Origin: RSA9 sp036381195
GTDB taxonomy: Bacteria > Gemmatimonadota > Gemmatimonadetes > Longimicrobiales > RSA9
NCBI GenBank assembly: GCA_036381195.1
Contig: DASVDH010000076.1
Location: 40,282-104,281, forward strand
Direction: 5' to 3'
DNA: 64,000 bases
The notes beneath the pieces are model-generated. The model searched no databases. It saw only the letters and a program-made list of their open reading frames with translations, and was not told the origin of the DNA. The position numbers and the translations under genes were made by a program. Position 1 is the stretch's first letter, and the number at the start of each line of letters is the position of its first letter. Below, one piece after another: positions 26,456-35,386 of the stretch.

Positions 26456-27664
26456 TCAGGGGAGCGCCTCGACGATCACCGCCGCGCCCTGTCCGCCGCC
26501 GATGCATGCCGTGCCGAGGCCGTAGCGGCCGCCGCGACGGCGCAGCTCGTGGAGCAGGTGGACGGTGATCCGCGCGCCGGAGGCGGCGAGCGGGTGCGTG
26601 AGCGCGATCGCGCCGCCGTTGACGTTGGTGCGCTCCGGGTCGAGCCCGAGCTCGCGGGCCACGGCCGCGAACTGCGGGGCGAACGCCTCGTTGACTTCGA
26701 CCAGGTCCATGTCCTCGAGCGTGAGCCCCGCCTTCTCGAGCGCCTTGCGGCTGGCGGGCGCGGGGCCGATGCCCATGATCGCCGGGTCCACCCCGGCGAT
26801 GCCCCAGGAGACGAGCCGGCCGATCGGCTTCAGGCCGTTGGCGGCGGCCCAGTCGGCGCTGGCGATGACGACGGCGGCGGCGCCATCGCCGATGCCGCTG
26901 GCGTTGCCCGCGGTGACGAGGCCGTCCGCCTTGAAGTACGGCCTGAGCGCCGCGAGCCCCTCGCGCGTGGTGTCCGGCCGCATGTGCTCGTCGATGCGGA
27001 ACTCCACCTCGCCCTTGCGCGTGCGCAGCGTGATGGGGGCGACCTCCGCGTCGAAGCGCCCCTCGTCCCAGGCCTGCTTCGCGCGCATCTGGGAGCGGTA
27101 GGCGACCTCGTCCGCCTCCTCGCGCGTGACGCCGTAGCGGGACGCGAGCTCCTCCGCCGTCTGCGCCATGGAGAGGCGGCACTGCGTGTCGGTCAGCGCG
27201 GCCCACAGCGAGTCCTCGAACATGCCGCCGGCCTCGCCCAGGCGCAGCTCGCCCCAGCGTGCGCCGCGCACCACGTGCGGCGCCTGGCTCATCGACTCCG
27301 TGCCGCCAGCGAGCACCGCGTTCGCCTCGCCGAGCAGGATCTCCTGCGCACCGCTGATGATGGCCTGGAAGCCGGAGCCGCAGAGCCGGTTGATGGTCAG
27401 CGCGGGGACCTCGATGGGCAGGCCGGCGCGCAGGCCGACGTGGCGGGCGAGGTAGATCGCATCCGCGGAGGTCTGGAGCGCGTTGCCGAAGATCACGTGG
27501 TCCACGGCGTCTCCTGGCACGCCAGCGCTCTCGAGGGCGGCGCGGGCGGCGTGGACGCCGAGGTCCGTTGCGCTCATTCCCTTCAGGCTGCCACCGAAGC
27601 TTCCGAACGGCGTGCGACGGCCGGAGAGGAAGACGACGTCGGTCCTCTGTCCCTGGGTCCCCAT
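26456..27664 (-). CDS. acetyl-CoA acetyltransferase (thiolase)
   Basis: 402 residues, normal length. The nucleophile is Cys95 (INRLCGSGFQA), the His is His357 (THPLAASG) and the second Cys is Cys387 (GTACIGGGQG). It condenses or cleaves acyl-CoA: acetoacetyl-CoA formation, or the last step of beta-oxidation. AGGAG seven bases before the ATG fixes the start. It stands between the isopropylmalate-type dehydrogenase and the peroxiredoxin gene, all on the minus strand. Confidence 0.95.
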   Translation of the reverse strand: MGTQGQRTDVVFLSGRRTPFGSFGGSLKGMSATDLGVHAARAALESAGVPGDAVDHVIFGNALQTSADAIYLARHVGLRAGLPIEVPALTINRLCGSGFQAIISGAQEILLGEANAVLAGGTESMSQAPHVVRGARWGELRLGEAGGMFEDSLWAALTDTQCRLSMAQTAEELASRYGVTREEADEVAYRSQMRAKQAWDEGRFDAEVAPITLRTRKGEVEFRIDEHMRPDTTREGLAALRPYFKADGLVTAGNASGIGDGAAAVVIASADWAAANGLKPIGRLVSWGIAGVDPAIMGIGPAPASRKALEKAGLTLEDMDLVEVNEAFAPQFAAVARELGLDPERTNVNGGAIALTHPLAASGARITVHLLHELRRRGGRYGLGTACIGGGQGAAVIVEALP

Positions 27665-27715
27665 GGGATCGCTCCTGGAGTAGTCGGTCGCCCGCGTCCT
27701 ACACAGGCGCGGTGC

Positions 27716-28771
27716 TCAGGTTTCGCGAAGCGCCTCGCAGATCCAGTCGCCGACCTCGTCGGTGGTGAGAGAGCCGCCGAGGTCGGGCGTGGTGCGGCGC
27801 GCGGCGATGGCGCGCCGGACCACGGCGTCGATGCGCGCGGCCTCGCGCGCGTAGCCGAGATGGTCCAGCATCAGCGCCGCGGTGAGGATCGCGGCGATGG
27901 GGTTGGCGCGGCCGGTGCCGGCGATGTCCGGTGCCGAGCCGTGCACGGGCTCGAACATGGCGTGGCGGCCGGGGTGCACGTTGGCCGAAGGCGCGAGGCC
28001 GAGCCCGCCCGCGAGCGCGGCGGCGAGGTCGCTGAGGATGTCGCCGAAGAGGTTGGACGTGACGATGACGTCGTAGCGCGCGGGGTGCAGGATGAGATCG
28101 AGGGCGAGCGCATCGATGTAGGCGGCCTGATGCTCGATCTCGGGGTACTCGGCGGCGACCTCGGTGAAGACGCGGCGCCACAGGTCGCCCGCGTGGGGCA
28201 TGGCGTTGGCCTTGTCGGCGAGGGTGACCTTGCGCCGGCCCGTTGCCCGCGCGTGCTCGAATGCGGCGCGCACGATGCGCTCGACGCCCTTGCGCGTGTT
28301 GATGTCTTCCTCGATCGCGACCTCGTCCGGCGTGCCGCGCTTGAAGTTGCCGCCCATGCCGGCGTAGACGCCCTCCGTGTTCTCGCGGACGATGACGATG
28401 TCCACGTCCTCGGGCTTCACATCGCGGAGCGGCGAGAGGGCGGCGTCGAAGAGGCGCACCGGCCGCAGGTTGACGTACAGGTCGAGGTGGAAGCGCAGGC
28501 CGAGCAGGATCGCGCGGGTGTGTCGGTTGTCCGGTACGCGCGGGTCGCCGAGCGCGCCGAGCAGGATCGCGTCGTAGTTGGTGCGGAGGTCGTCCATCTC
28601 CTCGGCGGTGATCGCCGAGCCCGTGCGCAGGTAGCGCTCGGTGCCCAGGTCCCACTCGACCAGCTCGAGGGGAAGGTTCGATTCGGTGATGAACAGTCGG
28701 AGCACCTTGACGGCCTGGCGGATGACCTCCGTGCCGATGCCGTCACCGGGGATCACAGCGATTCGTGCCAT
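27716..28771 (-). CDS. isocitrate/isopropylmalate dehydrogenase family protein (LeuB-like)
   Basis: 351 residues. PGDGIGTEV at the N-terminus, LDLYVNLRPVRLF and VRENTEGVYAGMGG for substrate, VTSNLFGDILSDLAAAL for Mg2+ and FEPVHGSAPDIAGTGRANP for NAD. It oxidatively decarboxylates a beta-hydroxy acid; ENTEGVYAG fits 3-isopropylmalate or tartrate dehydrogenase more than isocitrate. No other leucine genes are near, so the substrate is left open. TATCTT ends six bases before the ATG and there is no ribosome binding site, hinting at a leaderless mRNA. Confidence 0.85.
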   Translation of the reverse strand: MARIAVIPGDGIGTEVIRQAVKVLRLFITESNLPLELVEWDLGTERYLRTGSAITAEEMDDLRTNYDAILLGALGDPRVPDNRHTRAILLGLRFHLDLYVNLRPVRLFDAALSPLRDVKPEDVDIVIVRENTEGVYAGMGGNFKRGTPDEVAIEEDINTRKGVERIVRAAFEHARATGRRKVTLADKANAMPHAGDLWRRVFTEVAAEYPEIEHQAAYIDALALDLILHPARYDVIVTSNLFGDILSDLAAALAGGLGLAPSANVHPGRHAMFEPVHGSAPDIAGTGRANPIAAILTAALMLDHLGYAREAARIDAVVRRAIAARRTTPDLGGSLTTDEVGDWICEALRET

Positions 28772-28820
28772 GGCGGCAAGATAGGGGCGTGCGGCGGCAA
28801 GCCGCCAGCCCGCGCCTCGC

Positions 28821-29297
28821 TCACGGCACGACGTGCAGGACCCCGCGCGCCCCGTGGGTCAGGCAGAGGAAGGGGTAGGCGCCCGGCGGCGCGCCGGCGA
28901 GGGAGACGACCCACGCGGCGCCCGCCTTGAAGAGGGGCGGCCCGCGGAGCTGGTGCGTGCGGGAGAGAAAGGCGCCCTGTTCGGGCGCGAGCGCGGACGC
29001 ATCGAACGCGATGGCGTGCGTGCCGGTCGCGCTCGCGGTGAAGCGGACCACGTCTCCCGGCCGCACGCGGAGCGTGTCCGGGTCGAGCTCCGGCGCGGGC
29101 GCAGCCGAGCCGACGCGGACATCGTGGATGCGCGTGCCGGCGGGCAGGCGGGCTGCAATGGCGCCGAGCTCGAGGATGGGCGTGCGCTCGGGGACGGGCG
29201 GCGCCTCGCACGCGGCGAGCGCGCAACAAAGGGCGCAAGAAAGAAAAGGGCGCCTCGTTGGGAGGCGCCCCCGCGCGAGAAGAGACACCAGACTCAC
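28821..29297 (-). CDS. cupredoxin-like lipoprotein
   Basis: 158 residues. Signal peptide ends CALCCALAAC (lipid Cys30). The rest is a plastocyanin-like barrel with THAIAFD (first His) and the C-terminal ligand loop PFLCLTHGARGVLHVV (Cys and second His). The axial Met expected about three residues after the His is missing. Its GTG overlaps the stop of the cytochrome gene (GTGA), and the cytochrome's terminator lies within its signal-peptide codons. Likely a periplasmic electron carrier working with the cytochrome. Confidence 0.7.
   Translation of the reverse strand: MSLVSLLARGRLPTRRPFLSCALCCALAACEAPPVPERTPILELGAIAARLPAGTRIHDVRVGSAAPAPELDPDTLRVRPGDVVRFTASATGTHAIAFDASALAPEQGAFLSRTHQLRGPPLFKAGAAWVVSLAGAPPGAYPFLCLTHGARGVLHVVP
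29244..29270 (-). terminator. intrinsic terminator of the cytochrome gene
   Basis: On the minus strand a perfect 9-bp stem GGGCGCCTC/GAGGCGCCC with a five-base loop is followed by TTTTCTTTCTT. It begins 24 bases after the cytochrome stop but inside the overlapping cupredoxin frame, so it can act as an attenuator of that gene. Confidence 0.8.
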
Positions 29298-29764
29298 GCG
29301 CCGCCGTGACTGAGCGAGTAGACGTAGGCCGCGACGGCCCGAACCTGCTCATCCGTGATCTGCGAGCCACCCTTCGGCGGCATCGGCGAGGCGGCCTCCT
29401 TGGGCTGCGGCACGCCGTTGTTGATGAGGTTCACGATCGCGTCGTACGAGCCATCGATGTGCAGCCACTCGTTATCCGTGAGGTTCGGGCCAAGGTTGGG
29501 CATGCCCTTCGCGTCCGGGCCATGGCAGGTGAAGCACAGGCCGGTCGACGTGAAGATCTGCTGGCCCTGCGCCACCATCTCCTGGGTCACGCCCGGCGGC
29601 AGCTCCGCAGCCGTGGGTGGCTGCGCGGCAGGCGGCTGCGCGGCGGGTGGCTGCTCGGCGGGTGGCTGCTCCTGCTGCTGTGCATCCTGCGGCTGGCACG
29701 CCACCGATGCCAGCCCGGCGAGGGCCAGCACCGCGAGAGGCGTCGTCCAGGCAGTCCTGCGCAT
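29294..29764 (-). CDS. c-type cytochrome lipoprotein
   Basis: 156 residues. Signal ending LAGLASVAC (lipid Cys23), a Pro/Gln-rich spacer of about 35 residues with EQPPA-like repeats, then a mono-haem domain with CFTCH at 77-81 and a Met ligand in ASPMPPKGG. It carries electrons at the periplasmic face. ATG 29764 has AGGAGG six bases upstream; the 14-codon longer frame is rejected. Followed directly by the cupredoxin gene. Confidence 0.88.
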   Translation of the reverse strand: MRRTAWTTPLAVLALAGLASVACQPQDAQQQEQPPAEQPPAAQPPAAQPPTAAELPPGVTQEMVAQGQQIFTSTGLCFTCHGPDAKGMPNLGPNLTDNEWLHIDGSYDAIVNLINNGVPQPKEAASPMPPKGGSQITDEQVRAVAAYVYSLSHGGA

Positions 29765-29841
29765 CGGCGTCCTCCTGAGCTCGAGAAGGAAGTGACGGAC
29801 GGCCACTGCGACGTTCCGAGACGTACGCGAGAACCAGTGTC

Positions 29842-29861
29842 GCGCTCCGTTGGCGGAGCGC
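29842..29861 (-). promoter_or_regulatory. hairpin at the cytochrome transcription start
   Basis: Perfect 8-bp stem GCGCTCCG/CGGAGCGC with a four-base loop, placed exactly where transcription from the promoter at 29866 should begin. It could be an operator or a 5' stabilising hairpin. Confidence 0.45.
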
Positions 29862-29865
29862 GCCG

Positions 29866-29894
29866 AAGATACGGGAGGCCCGCTGGAGCGTCAA
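29866..29894 (-). promoter_or_regulatory. promoter of the cytochrome/cupredoxin pair
   Basis: TTGACG (29889-29894), 17 nt, TATCTT (29866-29871) on the minus strand, immediately before the end of the TPR gene. Confidence 0.65.
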
Positions 29895-29897
29895 GCG

Positions 29898-30884
29898 CTA
29901 GCTGGGTCCGCCGAGCGCGGCCTGGACCTCGGGCGGCGCGCGGCGCAGCCAGTCGTCGGCCTCGGGGCTTCCGGCGGCCCTGAGCGCGTGGATCAGCGCC
30001 AGCCAGTTGGCGGAGGCCTCCGGCTCGAGCTCGACGGCGCGGCGGTACTGCTCGATGGCCTGCTCCGGGCGCCGGAGATCTGCGAAGAGGTGCCCCAGCT
30101 CGCGGCGGACGTCCGCGTCCTCCGGCGCGATGCGCACCGCCTCGCGGAGCCGGTCGGCGGCCGGCTGGAGACGGCCCTGGCGGCGGTAGATGCGGCCGAG
30201 GTAGAGCAGCGCGGAGACGTTCTCCGGATCCCGCTCGACGACGGTACGGAACCCCACCTCGGCAGAGTCGAGGCGGCCCGCGCGGAAGTCTGCGATCGCC
30301 CGGTCCATGGCCTCAGCCGTGCCATCGGCGAGCCGGCCGACGATGAGGAAGACGAGGACGAGCGCGGCGACGGCGACCGCGATGCCGACCAGGAGGCCGC
30401 GGGTGCGCCGCGCGGGCGGAGGCACGGGGCTCGGCTCCTCTCCCACCGCGCGCTCCTCGACCGCGTGATGCGCGGCGCTCCGCATGGGCTGCTCGCCGAG
30501 CGCGTGGACCTCCGCGCGCAGGCGACTCGCGACGCGCTGCGCCACGTCGGCATCGGCCGCGCGCGGCTGATGAGCGGCGGCGCGACCGGCGGCCTGCCGC
30601 AACTCGTGCGCGAGGCCACCCAACTCGAGGGAAATGAGCGAGCGCTGCCGGAGGGCCTGGACGAGCTCCTCGAAGGGGAGGTCGGCCGGTGACAGCGCGG
30701 CGAGGCGGAGCGCGTCGGGCGCGCCGGAGTCCGAGCGGAGGAGCAGGCGGAGGGCGCGCTCGACTGCCCCCTCCACCATCCGGACGGCGTCCGCGAGCTG
30801 GTCAGGGGTCTCGTAGTCCCGGAGGATCCTGATCGCGCCCTCCACCTCGTCGAGGGGCTGGAGGACGCGAGCCGGGTCGATCAT
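29898..30884 (-). CDS. membrane-anchored TPR protein
   Basis: 328 residues. A helical N-terminal half, a single membrane segment (about 165-187, GLLVGIAVAVAALVLVFLIV), then three to four TPR units (AIADFRAGRLDSAEVGFRTV, ALLYLGRIYRRQGRLQPAAD, VRRELGHLFADLRRPEQAIE). TPRs bind partner proteins. Only three bases separate its start from the stop of the next TPR gene upstream, so the two form an operon. Partner unknown. Confidence 0.75.
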   Translation of the reverse strand: MIDPARVLQPLDEVEGAIRILRDYETPDQLADAVRMVEGAVERALRLLLRSDSGAPDALRLAALSPADLPFEELVQALRQRSLISLELGGLAHELRQAAGRAAAHQPRAADADVAQRVASRLRAEVHALGEQPMRSAAHHAVEERAVGEEPSPVPPPARRTRGLLVGIAVAVAALVLVFLIVGRLADGTAEAMDRAIADFRAGRLDSAEVGFRTVVERDPENVSALLYLGRIYRRQGRLQPAADRLREAVRIAPEDADVRRELGHLFADLRRPEQAIEQYRRAVELEPEASANWLALIHALRAAGSPEADDWLRRAPPEVQAALGGPS

Positions 30885-30887
30885 GGA

Positions 30888-31967
30888 TCAGCGTTCGATG
30901 CGCAGGAGACCGGCACGCGCGCTCGCGCGAATGAACGCCTCGGGCTCGTCACTCGGGATCCCGATCCCGCTGCGCGCGTGCTCCTCCTCGGCCTCGCGCC
31001 GCATGAACTGTGCGATCGACTCGCCGGGCAGGCCACGCGCGTCGCGGAGCTGGCGGACGATGTCCACCCACGTTCCCACGTAGACCTTGCCGTCGGGCGT
31101 ACGCACGCGGTGGAGGCCGGGGCGCGTATCCGTCTTGCCCGCGCGGGCGAACAGCTCGAGCTGGGATGGCTCGAGCGCCCCGTTCTCCAGCTCGCCGAGC
31201 AACTCTTCGAGCGGGTCCGGCTCGATCTCGAGCTCCTCGAGCCGCGCCTCCCACGACACGAGCTCCGGGTCGCCGGGCTCGACGCCACGCAGCGCACGCT
31301 TCAGCTCGATGAGGCGCCAGAGCGCGACGGGGTCCCAGTGTTCGGAAGGCGGCACGCGCTCGAAGGCCTGGAGCGCGCCCTCCCAATCGCCGCGATCGTA
31401 GAGCAGGTGCCCGAGGTAGACGCGTGCCTCGTGGTGGTCCGGGTCGATCTTGAGGGCGCGGCGGAGATTGCGACGCGCGCCCGCCTCGTCCCCGAGGCGG
31501 TGCAGCGTGTACCCGAGCGCGGCGATGGCCTCGGCGCTGTCCGGCCGCAACGAGGCGGCGTCCAGGAAGATCTCGCGCGCCTCGGCGTAGAGCCGCTCGC
31601 GGTAGAGCGCACGCCCCATGGACAGGAGCGAATCCAGGTCGTCGGCGCAGCCCGACCGGCGCGCCCGATCGAAGAGGGCGAGCGCTTCCTCGCGGCGCCC
31701 CAGCCGGAGCACGACCTCGCCCAGCCCTACAAGGGCGTCCTCGTGGTCGGGATCGAGAACGAGCGCTTTCTCGAAGGCCTGCTTCGCCCAGGCGATCTCC
31801 TCGCGCGCGAGGCGAGTGTAGCCCATCCCGACGTAGAGCTCGACCGAGTGCGGGTACAGCCGCAGGCCCTCCTTGAGCGTGTCCAGCGCGGCGTCGTAGT
31901 CGCCGTCGTTGAACAGGTCATGCGCGCGTTCGTCGTACTCCTCCGAGCTGAGGAACTGACTGGCCAT
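30888..31967 (-). CDS. TPR-repeat protein
   Basis: 359 residues, soluble. Six or so TPR units occupy 10-215 (HDLFNDGDYDAALDTLKEGL, YVGMGYTRLAREEIAWAKQA, VYLGHLLYDRGDWEGALQAF), then a linker and a C-terminal part with GLHRVRTPDGKVYVGTWVDI and SIAQFMRREAEEEHARSGIG, which looks like a small separate domain. GGAGG precedes the ATG. First gene of a two-gene unit with the membrane TPR protein. Confidence 0.78.
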   Translation of the reverse strand: MASQFLSSEEYDERAHDLFNDGDYDAALDTLKEGLRLYPHSVELYVGMGYTRLAREEIAWAKQAFEKALVLDPDHEDALVGLGEVVLRLGRREEALALFDRARRSGCADDLDSLLSMGRALYRERLYAEAREIFLDAASLRPDSAEAIAALGYTLHRLGDEAGARRNLRRALKIDPDHHEARVYLGHLLYDRGDWEGALQAFERVPPSEHWDPVALWRLIELKRALRGVEPGDPELVSWEARLEELEIEPDPLEELLGELENGALEPSQLELFARAGKTDTRPGLHRVRTPDGKVYVGTWVDIVRQLRDARGLPGESIAQFMRREAEEEHARSGIGIPSDEPEAFIRASARAGLLRIER

Positions 31968-32293
31968 GCTCAGCGCCTCCTCTCTGCATCGAGGCCCGGA
32001 CCCGGTCGTCACGGTGGGGGGAACGGCGGATGCCGCCAAGCGGCGCCCCCAATCTAACGCCTCGCACGGACCCGGACCACCCCTGCCGCCGCGGCACGCC
32101 CGGGCACCGGCGGGCCGAAGCACGCATGCGGGCGGAGCGGGCGCGGGTCCGGCAGCACGGCCGGGGCGCATGCGCCCGGTCCCCCACGGCGCAGCGGGTT
32201 GCTCGCCCTGCCGGCCGCCGGCATCTTGCGGGGCCCGCGGCGGGCGATCCGCCGCCTCTGCGGGCTGGACCGCGGTCGGCAACGGAGGGCGGT
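31968..32293. other. 326-bp gap with no gene seen
   Basis: GC-rich, between the divergent TPR gene and the small basic protein. Long open frames on both strands are compositional. A TTAGAT box near 32054 could be a minus-strand -10, but no fitting -35 was found. Confidence 0.4.
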
Positions 32294-32605
32294 GTGCTGC
32301 GTTGGCTTTGGCGCCGTCGCCGGCGCGAGCGGGCGAGGCAGAAGCGGCTGTTGATCGCGTTCGCGCGCGCGGAAGAGGCGCTCATCGAGACGCACGTGGC
32401 CAACGTGCTGGACATCTTCGCTGCGGTCGGCGACGAGATCCCGCTCGACCGACTGCTGGACCTGTACCTGGACGCGCTCGAGCCGAGCGAGCCACGCGCG
32501 AGCATCATCGCGCGCCGCGTGCTGGCCCGGCTCGAGACGGGCGAGGAGGCGCGAGCCGGACGCCCGCCGCGGCGCCCGCGTAACCGCGAGGAGCAAGCGC
32601 GTTAG
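32294..32605 (+). CDS. small basic helical protein
   Basis: 103 residues: very basic N-terminus (RWLWRRRRRERARQKR), then two amphipathic helices (EEALIETHVANVLDIFAAV, DRLLDLYLDAL) and a basic disordered tail. GTG start five bases after GGAGG. It ends four bases into the convergent gene. The frame on the opposite strand is weaker. Unknown function; the basic end suggests nucleic-acid or membrane binding. Confidence 0.5.
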   Translation: MLRWLWRRRRRERARQKRLLIAFARAEEALIETHVANVLDIFAAVGDEIPLDRLLDLYLDALEPSEPRASIIARRVLARLETGEEARAGRPPRRPRNREEQAR

Positions 32606-33006
32606 CGTTCCAGGACGTTCTCGGGCAGACGCCAGCGGATGCGGGTGCCGCTCTGCAGGCGAATCGGCGCCGAGACGTGCAGGTCCTCGGATTCGCCCGG
32701 CAGCCGGGCGATCAAGCGCACGGGACCCGCCGGCAGCGGTGGCGTGATGAAGAGCGTGTTCGTGAACTCCGGCGGGGCCTGGCCGAGCCGGCGCTCCCTC
32801 CCCTGCTCGTCCCGGATCAGGATCTGGAGCGTGGAATAGGAGCGGTTCTCGATCACGACCCGGACCGGCCGAGCGGTGTCCTGCACGGCGAGGACGGGAG
32901 TCAGATCAGGGGCGCCGCCGCGCTCGAGCACGCTGCCGCCCTCAAGCACGCTCCCGGGCCAGAGCGCGATCAGGCCGAGGATCGCGGCGGACGAGCAAGT
33001 GGCCAT
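32602..33006 (-). CDS. exported beta-sandwich protein, unknown function
   Basis: 134 residues. A hydrophobic N-terminus (CSSAAILGLIALWPG) acts as signal peptide, followed by strands (VRVVIENRSYSTLQILIRDEQ, GPVRLIARLPGES). GGAGG five bases before ATG 33006 fixes the start, leaving out 13 upstream codons. It lies downstream of the PBP2 gene in the same direction. Confidence 0.65.
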   Translation of the reverse strand: MATCSSAAILGLIALWPGSVLEGGSVLERGGAPDLTPVLAVQDTARPVRVVIENRSYSTLQILIRDEQGRERRLGQAPPEFTNTLFITPPLPAGPVRLIARLPGESEDLHVSAPIRLQSGTRIRWRLPENVLER

Positions 33007-33106
33007 GGTCGCCTCCTTTCCAGGGCAGGGACCATGCGCGGGCACTGGCGGGAGACTGCGTGCCAGGCGCCGGAATCACCGCTGGAGTGGTACGGCGGCC
33101 GCACCC

Positions 33107-34990
33107 TCAGGGTTCCGCCTCGCCGCCGTCCTGCACCTCCGAGAAGAGCCATGCCCAGTCCACGGGGAGATCGTGCTTCAGGCGCTCCCGCGGCGTGGGA
33201 TACCGCTCGAACGGCAGGCCGTACTTGCGGCTGAGGAAAAAATTGATGGCGTTGGCGACGTATCCCGAGGCGGTATAGCCGTGCTCGCCGTGTTCGAGCA
33301 GCATGACGGCGACGATCTCCGGCTCGTGCCCGGGCCGGCCGCCAATGCCGACGAACCACGCGTGGTCCGGGCCGTGGGGGTTCTGGGCGGTTCCGGTCTT
33401 CCCCATGAAATCCCAGAAGGGGAGCCGGCTGAGGTGGGCCGTGCCGCCCGGGCCGAGCACGCGGCGGAGTCCGCGGCGGAAGGCGGTAATGCCCGCGGGC
33501 GAGAGATGCAGGTCCACGCCGATGGGCGGCGGATCCGCCAGCTGGGCGAGCCGCGGCACCGGGGCCCGGCCGTCGGGCCGGGCGACGGCGACGTAGAGCT
33601 GTGCCAGGCGGAGCGGCGAGAGCGTGACCATCCCCTGGCCGATGGCGAGCGACATGATTTCGTTGTCGTACGGGCGGTAGCCGAAGCGGCGCTGCCAGTC
33701 GTCGGTGCTGGCGGGGAACGTGGAGCCGATCTCGCTCGGCAGGTCGATGCCCGTGGGGCCGGCGATGCCGAGCCGGCTGCCGAGCTCGAGGAAGCGCTCG
33801 AGGCCGATGCGGATGCCGACCTGATAAAAGTAGACGTTGCACGAGTTCTTGATCGCGCCGACCAGGTCCTTGTAGCCGTGGCCCCGGGCGTACCAGCAGC
33901 GGGCGTAGCGCCGCTGGTAGCGCATGCCGCCAGTGCACGGGATCGGCATGACGTCATCGGGCTCGAGCACGCCGAGATCCATCGCCATCGCCGTGGTCAC
34001 GAGCTTGAACGTCGAGCCCGGCGGCTGGGACGCGCCGGTGGCGCGGTCGAGCAGCGGCTTGCCCGGATCGCTGCTGAGCTGCTGCCAGGTGTCCGGGGCG
34101 ATGCCTCCCACGAAAAGGTTTGGATCGAACGTCGGCGAACTGTAGAGCGCGAGCACGCCGCCGGTCTTCGGGTCGAGGGCGACGAACGCGCCGTGCATGC
34201 CTTTGGGGAAGATTTCCGCCACGTACCGCTGGAGATCCAGGTCGAGGTAGAGCGTGAGATCCCGCCCCGGGATGGGCGGCAGGCCGCTCTCCTCCGGCAG
34301 CCAGCGCTTGATGCGGCCGAGCGCATCCACTTCGAGGTAGCGCATGCCGGGCTCGCCGCCGACCAGGCGCTCGTGATAACGCTCGATCCCGGCCTTGCCG
34401 ATCCAACGCCCCTGCCGGTAACCCCTGAATTCGGGCAGCTCGAGCTCGGCTTTGCTGATCTCCGCGACGTAGCCGATGAGGTGCGCAACGGCGGAGCCCG
34501 CCGGATAGTGGCGCCTCGGGTACTGGTAGACGAGCACGCCGGGGAACAGGAAGCGCCGCTCCTGGAGACGCGCCACGCCCCCGGGCGAGGCGTTGGCCGT
34601 GACCAGCATGGGCAGGTGCGGCTCGCGGCGGTAGCGCGAGAGCGCGAGCCCGATCTCCCGGTCGGTCAGGCCGAGCACCGGCCGCAGCCGCGCGAGCTGC
34701 GCCAGCATCGAGTCCATGGGTGCCGGCATGAGGAGCACCTGGTAGCCCACCACGTTCTCGGCCACGACCTGCCCGTGGCGGTCGTAGATCGTGCCGCGCG
34801 GCGCGGGGACGACGATGGGCCGGACCCGGTTCTCCTTGGCGATGATGGCGTACTGGTCGGAGGCGAGGATCTGGAGCCGGCCCAGCGCGAACGTGAGCGC
34901 GGCGACGGATACGGCGAGGGCGATGCGGGAGGCCTGACCCATCCGCTGCCGCTCGATGCGGGGGCGCTCCGTGCGAGGCCGCGTTCCCAT
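33107..34990 (-). CDS. mrdA: penicillin-binding protein 2 (peptidoglycan transpeptidase)
   Basis: 627 residues. One membrane anchor (22-40), the dimerisation domain with PRGTIYDRHGQVVAENVVGY and the transpeptidase: Ser326 in the STFK motif, SCN 383-385, KTG 531-533. Class B PBP2 crosslinks glycan strands in elongation with RodA. No mreBCD or rodA next to it. The protein starts three bases after the zinc-ribbon gene ends, so they share a transcript. Could be a second PBP2-type copy of the genome. Confidence 0.92.
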   Translation of the reverse strand: MGTRPRTERPRIERQRMGQASRIALAVSVAALTFALGRLQILASDQYAIIAKENRVRPIVVPAPRGTIYDRHGQVVAENVVGYQVLLMPAPMDSMLAQLARLRPVLGLTDREIGLALSRYRREPHLPMLVTANASPGGVARLQERRFLFPGVLVYQYPRRHYPAGSAVAHLIGYVAEISKAELELPEFRGYRQGRWIGKAGIERYHERLVGGEPGMRYLEVDALGRIKRWLPEESGLPPIPGRDLTLYLDLDLQRYVAEIFPKGMHGAFVALDPKTGGVLALYSSPTFDPNLFVGGIAPDTWQQLSSDPGKPLLDRATGASQPPGSTFKLVTTAMAMDLGVLEPDDVMPIPCTGGMRYQRRYARCWYARGHGYKDLVGAIKNSCNVYFYQVGIRIGLERFLELGSRLGIAGPTGIDLPSEIGSTFPASTDDWQRRFGYRPYDNEIMSLAIGQGMVTLSPLRLAQLYVAVARPDGRAPVPRLAQLADPPPIGVDLHLSPAGITAFRRGLRRVLGPGGTAHLSRLPFWDFMGKTGTAQNPHGPDHAWFVGIGGRPGHEPEIVAVMLLEHGEHGYTASGYVANAINFFLSRKYGLPFERYPTPRERLKHDLPVDWAWLFSEVQDGGEAEP

Positions 34991-34993
34991 GGC

Positions 34994-35386
34994 TCAATCC
35001 CGGAAGACGACCCCGCACGCGGGGCAGACGAGTTGTCGGCCTCGGGGAGTGAGCGCGACCGGGGTGGCGTGACGCGGGCAGCAGGTCGTGCGCCGGGCGC
35101 GTAGCGCGGTGGAGACCGTGCGCTTCTCGGCGAGGGCGGCCCTGGGGACGTCGTAGCGCTGGCGCTGTGCGCAACTGGCGCATTCGAGCCAGAGCTCGCC
35201 GCCCCCGGAGTCGGAGGTGCCGACACGGACGACGTCGGCGTTGCCGCCGCAGCCGACGGGGCATGGGATGGGCTCGCCGGCGTAGAACCGGCCGAGAGTC
35301 GCGTCGTGGAGGGGCAGGCGCTCGGTGCCGGTGCGGCGCGTGGCGTTGCGCGGCGGTCGAGTCGAGTTCTCGGCGCTGGACGCCAT
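34994..35386 (-). CDS. zinc-ribbon protein
   Basis: 130 residues. Two Cys pairs CPVGC and CASC in the first half, and CCPRH...CPAC at the C-terminus, suggest two zinc ribbons. Function unknown. ATG 35386 follows GGGAGG; the frame before it is not used. It precedes the PBP2 gene with a three-base gap, so expression is coupled to it. Confidence 0.65.
   Translation of the reverse strand: MASSAENSTRPPRNATRRTGTERLPLHDATLGRFYAGEPIPCPVGCGGNADVVRVGTSDSGGGELWLECASCAQRQRYDVPRAALAEKRTVSTALRARRTTCCPRHATPVALTPRGRQLVCPACGVVFRD

Noticed and set aside
32054..32596. Minus-strand frame opposite the small basic protein
   Set aside because: The plus-strand frame has GGAGG five bases before its GTG and a helical protein-like sequence; the minus frame has neither.
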